This document shows, piece by piece, positions 1-11,380 of a DNA stretch of 64,000 bases (positions are counted from its first letter, which is position 1; every line of letters begins with the position of its first letter). Position numbers and translations under genes: made by a program. This DNA comes from Tanytarsus gracilentus. Lineage: Eukaryota > Arthropoda > Insecta > Diptera > Chironomidae. The stretch spans positions 744,001 through 808,000 of the forward strand of contig JAXRKN010000026.1 of the NCBI GenBank assembly GCA_038502055.1. The letters are read 5' to 3'. Under the pieces are notes generated by a model. That model had not been told where the DNA came from, ran no database searches, and worked only from the letters and a program-made list of their open reading frames with translations.

Positions 1-3000
1 TATTCATTTAACAACATTCGAACATTTTTTCTGCTCACTTTTCAATCGCTGTGGGATGCGAATGTCCTACGATTAGAACCTAATAAATCATTGAAATGGC
101 TTATGTGGTGGCACTTTTTTCGTCCTCTAACTCTCGGCACGAAAAAAAATCAATAAAGATTTATCAACAGGATTTCGAGAGAGCGGTGGAGTTACACACA
201 AACATTAAAGTCGTCCATTTAAACTGCCCATTAGGATCGCATCACTTGTAAAGTAATGTGTGATGTGTGTGGAGAACTAACTACACTAACTTGAGTGCCT
301 TCGGTATACTACTTCAGATCCGAAGGGATATCGTAAATAACCCTAAATGCTGTAATGGATTTTTAATGTCGATTTTAAAGAAGATGGATTGAGTAAAGAC
401 TGATTGAGAAATTGTTATTGACGTAGAAAAAAACGTCACATGAGATGTTTGTCGATAATTTGATTTCATCTTAAATTGTTTGATACAAGGATTTCTTCTA
501 AGTGATTGAATTTCAGCCATTAATCATGAAGTAAAAAGCTCCAAAAGCTTAAAACAAAAAGAACGCAGGTAAAAGTTGTGAAAAACTTTTTTAAAAGGTA
601 AAAAAGCAAAAGCTCAGCTGTAAGCTCTATACCATGAAATAAGAAAAACCAAAAGCTTTAAACTTTTTGTAAAAGCTCCAAAAAATCACTACAATGTGGA
701 ACGAATTCAATTAAAAAAAATAAATAAAAATCCTCACTTAAAATTTTTCTCTAAAATAAATTTTGCGGAAAGGATGAAAAATACTTATTAGTCTTCTAGC
801 ATGAAGCGGAACACTTTTTACTCAAGCAAAACGAGTTTGCCTTTTCATCCGCAGACACGATGATGTACGTTCCATACTCATCCAATTATTTTTAAGAAAA
901 TATACAAAGTAAATTATTCGAAGCGGGCACGAGAAATAAAAAAGGGGGAAAAGTTCATGGCGAAAAAAGCTTCTAAGATTGATCAAATATTTTGTAACGA
1001 ACTCGTTGGGAATAAGAATTAGCTTCGCTTAGCGTAGTTGATTAAAATTCGCACAGAAATCTCGGAAAGACGACGCGACATTAAAGACGATGTCGAGTGT
1101 GTCAAATTTAAAATTTAAATTTACAGCGTCATGCTTGCTTCCATAGTGAGTCATAGAAATCAGTACTGATAAATTTAATACATTTTAGCACTCCGTCGAA
1201 GCATTTCATGTGGTTGAAATTCCCTCGCTCCTTTTACATTCACGAACATTTCCTTGCCATAATGAATTAAGGAAAATTCCTTTTTGCAACTCATGTGTGA
1301 TAAATCTTGAGCGACTCTGGAATGAATTTACCCTATCTCAAGTTTTACCTTCAATTCCGCTCTGTTTATGGGATCACATGTGAATTTTTATTTTACAATT
1401 TCGCAATAATAACTATAATCAAAATTTTTGATATCTCAAATAATGTGTATTAATCTATATATGCTGGAAATAGATGCTGCGATTGCAGGAAAACGTGAAT
1501 ATATTTCATATGATGAAATTGCCTTCGATATTTTTTATTGGGTCTCGTAAAATTTTAATACTTTTGGGGCTTACGAGAATTTTCCTCATTCTCTTTAACT
1601 CGTTTAACAGTTGGAGGGGAAAAAGCCGTTAAATATCATGAACTGCTGCCGCCACTGCTGTTTAGGATTTGTTGCGACATTAATATTTATGATGTTTGAT
1701 AGAAAATTTGTTCAGCAAGTAAATTTCGTCGACATTCTGATTTAAGTGGCAAAGTCGCAATTCTCATTAGAGGGAATTGCCTAATTGAAAACGATAAAAA
1801 TTTAAATTATTTCCCACACTCACTTACTTCGCTCGAAGCCTCTTGTGCGTCGAGACTTTACAAACATTTTTTTAAATAATGAATTCATAAGAAAAAAGTT
1901 ACGAGAACTTCTTTGAAGCACAATTGACTGTTCCTTTTCATAAGTATAAAGTGATTGATGCTTGTGAAAATATTCTAAATTTTCAAACGAAGTGTCTGAA
2001 AATATTTTTCAAAAGCACTTTCAGTTTTAATTGGAATCGCTGTAGTGTGCTTGCCTGCGAGCTTTTGAACGCTTTGAAGCATGAAACACATAAAGGTTAT
2101 TTTTGTCGTGTAACTAACGATGGAAATTATAAACAACTAGATGCGACTAAATGAATCTTTTGATGGTTTGAGGAATATTTATTTAAAGAATTTTTTCAGT
2201 ATAAATTTTCTTTCAACTCCTATAAATTCAAATTTTTTATGCTAATTTTTTGTTTCCCTTAACTGTTTGATTTTTGTATTCATATATAATTTAATTTTTC
2301 TTTCAAATACTTTTTTTGTATTTAAAACTAGTTTGAAATTTTCAGGAATTTCCTCAAATATTAATTAATTAAATTAACCTTCAAATATTTTTTAATTTGA
2401 AAATTTAATTTCTAAATTTTTTTAATCGATATCGATTCCCGTCGCAACTTTCTATCTCATTTTTCAAATCTCCGCATTTCTTTTCCTCTTTCAATTTCAC
2501 TTGCAATTTATCACATTCGCTCGAATGAAAATAAATCAGTTCAATTAGAAACATCTCAATTTGTTAACTACAATTCCAAACAAGGGAGGATTTATGGTGT
2601 TTATCTATTGCTTTGTGTGAAGACACAACAATGACAAGATATGCGGTACCAGTTGCAGTTAAGCGATCGTATGAGGTATAAATTACTTGCAATCAATCTC
2701 ATCGACAAGACATTAAAACTCTCTCACATTGAAATTGAGATTGAAGAAATAATGTCAAGGGAATGAAAGCATTTAACGCATCAACAGACGCAAAGCTAAT
2801 CGGATTAGCATCGATTTTTCATTATAAATCATTCACAAAATGATGGTGTGCGGATGGGAGTTGAATATTTAATTTGAGTATGTAAAGAAAACTTTTTTCT
2901 AGGGCACACCTTAAAGCGCTATCTTCAAGGTATCAAAGGGAAAGTTATTTGCACCATTTCACGTGTTAACAAGTGAGCGTACACGTGAGAAAGTAATTAG

Positions 3001-4106
3001 CAAGAAAAACGCCTTCTTGCTTTCACTGCTAAACGCTTCTTAGGATTAAAAGCCATGTAATCCATGTTAAGCTTCCAATTTTCTGAAAATACTTTTTCTC
3101 TCTCTAATTTTGAACTGAATAAATTTGAAGATTTCTTAAATGCTTTAATATTTTTTGTGTTTATTTTAGATTACACAGCTTTAAATATTTCCGAGAAATC
3201 AGGAAGGGACAGCAGCACGCTAATTTCCGTTTTGTGCTGATTTTGAAGATAATTTCCTTATTTTAATAGAAAAAGGAAATTTTATGAGATAAATTATTTT
3301 TTAACGATAATTTATTGAAATCAAGATTTTAATCGAAATTCGATTTGAAATTCCATTTAAAAATTTAAAAGGAATATTTACAAATGACTTGATTTTTTCG
3401 CTACAAATAATTTGAATAATTTTCAGAAAAAAATTCAGCAAAGTTAAAAATAAATTTCTCATTTTTCATTTCTTTCAAGTTAAACTTTTTCAAAGTTTTT
3501 TTATTCGATGAACAAGAAATCTAATTTGAAATGCTAAAAGAAATTTGAGTATTATTTTGTCAATATATTCATGAAACACGCGTTTATACTTTAGAAGCTT
3601 GTTCTCTAGTGATGCCATGAGATGAAGATATTTTTATCATCGAAACTTCAGAAACGTGTTTCGTTCTTCAAAGCTTTTAACCTTCTTTAAATTTTATTTA
3701 ATGTAATTTTAGGAATTAACCGAATTCACTCGTAGACATTTTCTTTTCATTAAGATATGAATTTAAATATCCATGAAAAGTTCCTGGAGGCAGCATTTGC
3801 TTTAAATGGATTTTCTTTTTCATCTTTGAATGTAATCACGATACGAGAATAAAAATTAGATGCTACGCATACAGAAATTATGGTCAAAGATGGGGACAGA
3901 ACATTGAAGATTAAAATCGTCTGTGGTAAAATTTAGATATTTTTTCCGACAATTTAAAAAATCATGAAAGCTTTACAAAAAATTATTATCTCCACTTCTT
4001 GTCCACACATGACGCAAAAATTTAAATTTTCGTTCGCAGTTTGAATTTATTAACAACAAAGATAATTTTTCAATGCATATAAATTTTTCCCTCATATCAT
4101 TTTTTA
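1..4106. other. AT-rich noncoding stretch, no gene seen
   Basis: No open frame here has coding character, splice structure or a recognisable domain. The reading frames at 314-520 and 1924-2154 are short, AT-driven and lack homology that I can recognise. A local cluster of the hexamer-like word AAAAGCT in both simple and inverted form occurs around 535-690. The stretch could be intergenic or a long intron of a gene outside the window. Confidence 0.6.
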
Positions 4107-4148
4107 GTGTAACCCACGAAGTGGTGTAACACTTATATGCCCTGCTTT

Positions 4149-4176
4149 CCGTCCGTCCGTCCGTCCGTCCGTCCGT
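4149..4176 (+). repeat. (CCGT)n tetranucleotide microsatellite
   Basis: About six to seven perfect copies of a CCGT/GTCC repeat lie just inside the left end of the 4.1-5.56 kb element. Confidence 0.85.
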
Positions 4177-4418
4177 TCCTGAAATTCCGAGGCCCCTGGG
4201 ACAGCTAGAGATTTCGGGTTTTCGCCAAATGATAGCTTATAGACTCTAGTTTTGCCCAAATCAATAATATTTCCATCTCTCTCACTTTAAAGTTAGTTAA
4301 ATTAACAAAAACTATTAAATATGGGGGGTGTTGCGTGCAATATAAATTTAAGGGGTAATTTTTAAGTCTTGCAGAAAAATTTTAAGTCGATGTCAGATTC
4401 AGAACTCGATCTTGGTTC

Positions 4419-5029
4419 TTCAGCTGGATGTTGGTTCTTTCTCTGGAAGTTGGTTCCTCAGCTGAATATTGGTTCCAACGCTGGATGTCGGTTCCTCAGC
4501 TGGATGTTGGTTCCTCAGCTGTATGTTGGTTCCTCAGCTGGATGTTGGTTCCTCAGCTGGATGTTGGTTCCTCAGCTGAGTATTGGTTCCTCCGCTGGAT
4601 GTTGGTTCCTCCACTGGATGTTGGTTCCTCCGCTGGATGTTGGTTCCTCAGCTGGATGTTGGTTCCTCCGCTGGATGTTGGTTCCTCAGCTGGATGTTGG
4701 TTCCTCCGCTGGATGTTGGTTCCTCCGCTGGATGTTGGTTCCTCAGCTGGATGTTGGTTCCTCAGCTGGATGTTGGTTCCTCAGCTGGATGTTGGTTCCT
4801 CCGCTGGATGTTGGTTTCTAAGCTGGATGTTGGTTCCTCCGCTGGATGTTGGTTCCTCAGCTGGATGTTGGTTCCTCCGCTGGATGTTGGTTCCTCCGCT
4901 GGATGTTGGTTCCTCAGCTGGATGTTGGTTCCTCCGCTGGATGTTGGTTCCTCAGCTGGATGTTGGTTCCTCCGCTGGATGTTGGTTCCTCAGCTGGATG
5001 TTGGTTCCTCAGCTGGATGTTAATTCCTC
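4419..5029 (+). repeat. 19-bp minisatellite, about 30 copies
   Basis: The unit is CTGGATGTTGGTTCCTCAG or the same with CTCCG at its end; the CAG and CCG variants are interspersed irregularly along the array. Because 19 is not a multiple of three and the unit holds no stop in any + frame, all three forward frames stay open. They translate as the same 19-residue repeat in shifted registers. The open frames at 4369-5318 are therefore by-products of the repeat, not genes. Confidence 0.93.
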
Positions 5030-5035
5030 TATAGA

Positions 5036-5400
5036 ATGGCTTCTCCGAGACTTCTCCAAAATGGCTGCTCCAAAAAAGACTTCTCCAAAATGGCTTCTCC
5101 GAGACTTCTCCAAAATGGCTGCTCCAAAAAAGACTTCTCCGAGACTTCTCCAAAATGGCTGCTCCAAAAAAGACTTCTCCGAGACTTCTCCAAAATGGCT
5201 GCTCCAAAAAAGACTTCTCCGAGACTTCTCCAAAATGGCTGCTCCAAAAAAGACTTCTCCGAGACTTCTCCAAAATGGCTGCTCCAAAAATGACTTCTCC
5301 GAGACTTCTCCAAAATGACTACTCCAAAAAAGACTTCTCCGAAACTTTTTCAAAATGGCTTCTCCGAAACTTTTTGAAAATGGCTTCTCCAAGACTTCTC
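5036..5400 (+). repeat. 40-bp minisatellite, about 7-8 copies
   Basis: The unit runs as CTTCTCCGAGACTTCTCCAA followed by AATGGCTGCTCCAAAAAAGA. The central copies are almost identical. The array decays rightwards into shorter related words up to about 5470. It abuts the 19-bp array directly, so two unrelated arrays are stacked in one element. Open frames on both strands here are repeat artefacts. Confidence 0.9.
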
Positions 5401-5558
5401 CTAAAAAACTTGTGCAAGACTTCTCCTAAAAAACTTGTGCAAGACTTGTCCAAGGTTTCTCTTAAAAAAAATTCTCTAGAAAATTCCCCAAAAAAATCTT
5501 CCACATAATTACATTTCCTTAGCATTTCCAATACTGATCAGTTACAAGTGGGTTACAC

Positions 5559-8500
5559 GGCAACACCCACGTGTGGGTTTTGAAACATTTTTTATGTCAC
5601 ACACCGCCATTAAAAGCTTCCCTTTTCATCCGATAAACGAATTAATTTATTTTCTTCCGCTTTTCTTTTCCCTCGCCACGCAAACTCGAAATTGAAAAAT
5701 TGTCAATTGATGTTGAGAGAATGAGTAAGTGAGTGAGTTCATGGTTGAATGGAGATCAATTGATGGTGAAATAATTTGGAGATTTTAGCAAATATTTGCT
5801 GTAATGCCGGTTGACGTAAATCTAAATCACCAGCGAAAATATCTCATTCGTAGAAGTGCCCAATTTATATTGAAACATTTTCATGTCAACGCTAGCGATG
5901 TTGACAGTCTTTAGAGAACGAAAACACTTCAAGCATAATTAATTTGACGACTGTTGTCTTGATAATTTTGACATTAGACTTACCTAAAAATTAGAATATC
6001 AGTGACGTTAATATCATTCACAATGTAAAGGTCATGAAATTAAATTGCACATCATGATGGATAAAAATTTAATTTTAACAATGGTCAATGGTATTTTGCA
6101 AAATTAATTGGCATTGCTGAATACATGATTAACAAAAATCGGTTTTCATTTGCTCAGCCCCCGGTTTTTCGGTGTATTTATAGCCTCTGTCTCGATAGAT
6201 AAAAATTAAATTCTATTTTATGCAAATTTAGTTCATTCTCAAAATGAAACATGCACACAGTGTTATCGGAGACTATCTGCAAACTCCATTCAAATCCAAT
6301 CAAACCGTGCTCTGTAGTTTCGACTTGATGTCATCGAAGGGGAAAAAAATTAATTTATTTAATCCAGTCAGAATTTTTGTCAAGCTACTAATTTTCGTTG
6401 TGCTCTCGACAAAACGCATATTGCTCGGATTTTGGTAGGTAAGAGTGAAAATTTCAATCCGCTTGTAATTTATTGATTTGTTATTTATTCGAGTGAGTGC
6501 AGGAGCAAAAGACAATTTTACCCATTGAGATCTCCCGAGCGAATATTTTATGACTACGCATGACATCGAGTTTGGGGACAACTCAATGGATTTACTGTTG
6601 TACACATTGTGCATTCCGACAACAACAGCAGCAGTACATTGAATCAAAAATGAAGAGATGGAGATAAATAAATTTTATGTCGTGTTACTCTCTGCGTGTG
6701 TTCATTGTAAATGCTGCGGATAAAAATAATTTTGGCCATGATGGTTAAACATTTGCCCGAGTCCATTCGAGCCAATTCATTATAAAAATAATTGCGAATA
6801 TCGTTTAGATACAAATTTATGAAATTTGACATGAGGCTGCGATGACAATAAACAATGCAAACATGTCATTAAAACGAACTAATCAATGCATTGTGGACTT
6901 TTACAATTGGACATTGTTACGGGTATAATGACATTAATCAGATTATCAGAACATTCAGCATCTGGTTGGATAAAATTGAACACAATCTGGTGTTGAGAGT
7001 TTAAATGATTTTACTTTGTAAAAAAGGATTAACTAAATTCCTTTAAATGGACTCAGATTAAATTTAAATCCGACAAAACTTTTTTAATTTACTAAATTTA
7101 ATTTTTTTTATAAATTCATAAATAAATAAAATGTAATTCGCTTTATGATAAAACACAAAAAAAAACAAATTGAACGCTTTTCAGTTTTCAGATAAAATTC
7201 AAGGGTTCAGTGAATTCTATCGCGATTATTTTTTCTTCGCTACGAATGCCAATTAATAAAAGTTGTAATTCGTTCTCAATCGCTTTATTTTTACATCCAT
7301 TTCCGTATGTTCCTCTATTTCGTTTTTAAGCGATGCTTTTGAATGCAACATTCTTTCTTTTTCTTCTCCTCCCATTGACCATTCTTGGCTTCTGATTCAT
7401 TGATTTATCGGCTTTATTGCTTTGTTCGAACAATAAGTATCAGAATTGAAAAGGGATGAGCACTTTTAAAGATTAAATTCTAAAAATTATTGTCATGACA
7501 AGGCATTGAAATATTCAGAGAACCAGAATTTTTAAATTATAAATTAAATCACCTTTAAATAAAACTAAATAAAAAATTAAAACTAGATTGAATTTTAATA
7601 TAAAATTGATATAATTTCCACCCCTTGAAGGGGGAACGATGTTAAATGCAAACAATCTCTTTTATGTATTGTTCAACAATAATCCTATAAATTTTCAATG
7701 AATAATTTCCTTAGTCTCGTCTCCAAAGCTCCTCTATTTTATCATAACATTTTTTCCTGCCTTTAGCATTTAAGAATTAATATCTTATTAAAAAGGATTT
7801 TACTTTTTTAAAGTTTGTGAGATTTGCGCAAGAATATCCTCATTATTAAATTTCATGCTTGTCTTGTGCTTTAATTTTTTAATTGAATCCTTGAGCTTTA
7901 TAACTAATTATTGTAGTGACGCTGCGTGAAAATACAATCAGCATTTTGATTGTAAATAACGATTTATTCTCCTAGTAAAATAATCAGAATATAATAAGTG
8001 CGACATTTATTAATGGAGCAAGCTCACTTCACGTCTTGCTTATCTTGCGTCAATAATTAAAAACAACGACCGAGAGCGTAAAATGATTTTCGAATATTCG
8101 AATTTGAATGACGAGTTCATCTCTCATTACTTGACCAATAATAATTTTTATAAAAATTTTAAAATTTAACTTTGCTATTAAATTTTTTAAAAGTGCTCGA
8201 GATTAAAAAATTTTATAAAATAAAATTCAATTTAAAAATTGAGATTTTCAATTTACTAAATCAAATTCTATTAAATTTCTTCACTCAGAGGAAAAAGTTC
8301 ATTAAATACACGAAGATAGAAACATATATAGAGAGAGAGAGAAAGAAGTAAAAGAAGCATCTCTCAGACGTGTAGTTCATAATGATTCACGTATATGATG
8401 ATGAGATAGTTGTTATTATTCTAGCAAAAAAAAAACGGGTGAGCATGAGAATGAGAGAGAGACTAAAGTGAACATGTTGTTGATAAGGGAAAATGAAAGT

Positions 8501-10850
8501 ACGTTGATAGCTTTCTATATAGTGTCGATGCCAAGAATGAGTGACTCAAGACCCATGAAAGCAATAAATAATGAATTTATACGACAACGATGATGATGTC
8601 GAGCATTGGGGTAATGCTCTTCAGGGCTAAAAGGAAGAACATGACTCATGCTCATATGACACTCGTGTGACATCCCTGGTAATTCCAAAGTAATCTACTA
8701 TCGATGATGAAATTTGTACTTGATACAAAAAGGTAGATATTGGCTTATTGAACTGATGCGACAGTGATAATAATCAGAACCTCATTCAGTGCACCGCAAT
8801 GTACATAAGTGTGCAAGAGAGAGAGACAGCAAAAAACAACTTACATGTTGCACTGTAATAGTTTTTATTTTTATACAATAAGACTTAGAGTGACTTTATA
8901 CTTTATATGACATAAGTATATGGAAATACATGTACAAATGTACCGCAGCCGAGCAAAGAACGTACATGTGGATATTTTTCCCCACAATTTGAAAAACTTA
9001 TGGTCAGTTATCGGACGGATTTTGACGCGACAACTTCAATCTGTTTGCGCACAAACTCTAACATCAGCACGTTCCGAAAAAAATTTTTGCTACTTTTAAT
9101 TTAGTTCTTAAGTTGATTGCAGCTTTACGTGTTTTAATTACGAACTCAAAGTGGTGTCGTGATAATAAAAGGGCAAAAAGTAATTTTATCGTCATAAAAT
9201 TCTGACTGTGAGCAAAAAGTGGTTAGAGCTACGAAAATGACCTTTTTTCCTCTCTCTGCCATCACAAAATCTATCTCACTTGACAAGCGATCCCTTTTGC
9301 GTGTGTACAAAATTCAAAGTGTGTTGTTTTCTCTCTCTCTAAATGACCAGCAAGACTAAAAATTAATTTCTCATGTCAGATTCAATTGAAGTGTTTCCGA
9401 AAACATAATTAATGAACGTTCTGCGGTTTATGTTGAGCTTTAAAATTAAATTTTAGACGAACGAAAATAGATTTGAGGTTGAGATGGAAAAATGATTTAT
9501 TGCAGGGGTGGAAAACTCTCAATAAATAAATTTAAAATTTTATAGAATTTTCATTTTCCTGGCTCTGATTTATGGAGAAGACTTTTAAGTTGCTTAAAAT
9601 TAATAAATTAAAATATATTTGATGATTTAAAAAAATAATTAAACCATAATTTAAAAAAAATCTCTCTTTAATTTAAAAATTAAAATACAAATTTCTTCTT
9701 AATAAAATATTTTATCCCCACATTTTTCTCACTTTTAAATCCCATTTTTAAAAATCAACAAAAATCCGTCAATAATGTTTTCCCCAACGCTTGACACACA
9801 AAAAAAGATGTTGATGCCTTAGTAAATCTTTTTATGAGATTTAAATTCTCATTAAATTCCTCTTAAAGAAGCTTTAAAAAAATCAGCACCGCTCTCAACA
9901 AAAAGCATTTAAATGTAAAGCATTTTGTTGAGCAGAATTAAAGTCAAAATTTTCCATTGTTGGCTTATAATTCATTGAAATATGAATGGATTAAAAGACA
10001 TATTTTCTTCCTTCTTCACTGCTTCGCTTCATTGCAATGTGGGATGGTATCGACTGAACAGAAACTTAAATTTATGGGTTGCCAAAAAAAAGTTTTTTTT
10101 TGCATTTCTTTCCTGCTTCTCTTCTTATAGTTTTTGTAAAAAAATATTGAATGAAAGAAGCAGAATGAAAATAAGCAAAAATGGTAAAAATGTGATGATC
10201 TGGCACTTTAAATTGTTTTTGGCATTTTGGCTATCACCACAGTGTGGTTTTGCAACCGTATGTTGTAGTGGTAGACAGAAGCCGGCTCTAACCGAATGTT
10301 TGATAAGGCAAAAACTCCCACTTATGGCTCAATTACATTTGTAATAGCTAATTGACATCAATTTTAAGTAAACACGAGCGGTCGTGTGGCTTGTGACATT
10401 ATCTTCGGCTACTGCGGGCTCACACTTTTTAGAGCTCATTAAACTAGGTAAAAATTCGTGCACCGCATGTCATAAATTTTCGGTCTCTCTAGACTTGTGA
10501 TAGTTTTTATTTAATGTGAATCTAACTTACGAGTGAACCGCAGTATTGGGATGATAAAAATTAATTCTTAATTTTTTATTAAACTTTGACTAAATTTTTA
10601 ATTAAATTCGGAAGTTTTTAATGTGTATAATAATTTTAAGACGATCGTGAAAAATTTCATGCCACACAAAATCACGTTTGAATATTTCAGGCTGGATTCT
10701 CCTGCTTTTAGTCGATAGCCGTTAAAGGTCATGTTCACGTGCAGGTGCAACATCTGAGACACGCGCCATAAACAAATTAAGGCAGATTTATTAGAACAAC
10801 TGAATTAGGGAGCACTTAAAATTCATAGTGCAAAATTTTACGATCACTCG
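5559..10850. other. Noncoding stretch upstream of Ork1
   Basis: No supported gene. Short GA-rich tracts occur at about 8325-8345 and 8450-8462. The longest frame (9982-10344, + strand) has no recognisable domain, poor coding character and no splice partners. Part of this region may hold enhancers of Ork1, but nothing in the sequence shows that directly. Confidence 0.55.
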
Positions 10851-10853
10851 GGT

Positions 10854-10861
10854 TATAAAAG
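10854..10861 (+). promoter_or_regulatory. Candidate TATA box of Ork1
   Basis: TATAAAAG sits about 520 bp upstream of the Ork1 start codon. A TCAACA initiator-like word lies roughly 20-25 bp further on (10874-10879). The spacing is acceptable for a TATA/Inr core promoter and would give a 5' leader of about 500 nt. It is a motif match only; TATA-like words are common in AT-rich DNA. Confidence 0.4.
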
Positions 10862-11380
10862 CTCAAAATTCTGCTCAACAATCCATAATTTAAACATTCA
10901 CCGAACGTGCTCAGAGCATAAACGTGTGTTTGTGCGACTTTAAAGTGCCTCATAAGCACAGTAACTGGTGCAGTGTAATACGCGTAAGTGTACACACCTC
11001 AAAAAATGAGTTGATGAATGAAACTCAAAAAAATCAGTGAATGAAAAAGTTCTCATAGAAAAATAAAAATGTGCATAAAAGTGAAGTAGCAAAAAATAAA
11101 TTAGTGAGTAATTAATTGTGTGATAATTGATTAGAGAGTCACACACATAAATCAAATACAGTCAATTAATTTGCGTAAACAGTTTCAAATGCACATCGGA
11201 ATACGAAATGAGTGTGTGAAAAATAATGAGGAAAAAAATTATTGCAACTCAAAAAATTAAAATCACAATCACTCTGAATGTCTGCACGTGCGAAGCTACA
11301 AAGAGTGTTTGTTGTGGTGAACTTTAAAGTGAACAATTTTGTGCATCGTAAAAATCAATTACTGCTGTAACATCTAAAAA

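Larger units (their letters stand above)
4107..5558. mobile_element. TIR-bounded nonautonomous element carrying two minisatellites
   Basis: The left end reads GTGTAACCCAC (4107-4117) and the right end GTGGGTTACAC (5548-5558), a perfect 11-bp terminal inverted repeat. Between them lie a (CCGT)n microsatellite, about 230 bp of single-copy sequence, a 19-bp minisatellite and a 40-bp minisatellite. No transposase frame is present, so it would be nonautonomous. Each end has extra inverted words: an imperfect stem near 4107-4132 and an ACCCAC..GTGGGT palindrome near 5565-5579. The exact right terminus and target duplication are therefore uncertain. The MITE or foldback-like assignment is inferred from structure only. 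Confidence 0.5.

Noticed and set aside
4369..5531. Many overlapping frames on both strands encoding repetitive proteins (up to 296 aa)
   Set aside because: They translate the 19-bp and 40-bp minisatellites; the same residues appear in shifted registers in several frames, with no signal or splice structure.
8670..8690. CATCCCTGGTAA word resembling the right end of the 31.4 kb element
   Set aside because: Only about 12 bp match, with no partner inverted copy nearby and no array; probably coincidence.
9982..10344. 120-aa frame upstream of Ork1
   Set aside because: No domain, low-complexity AT-driven codons, no supporting splice sites; likely chance or part of noncoding DNA.
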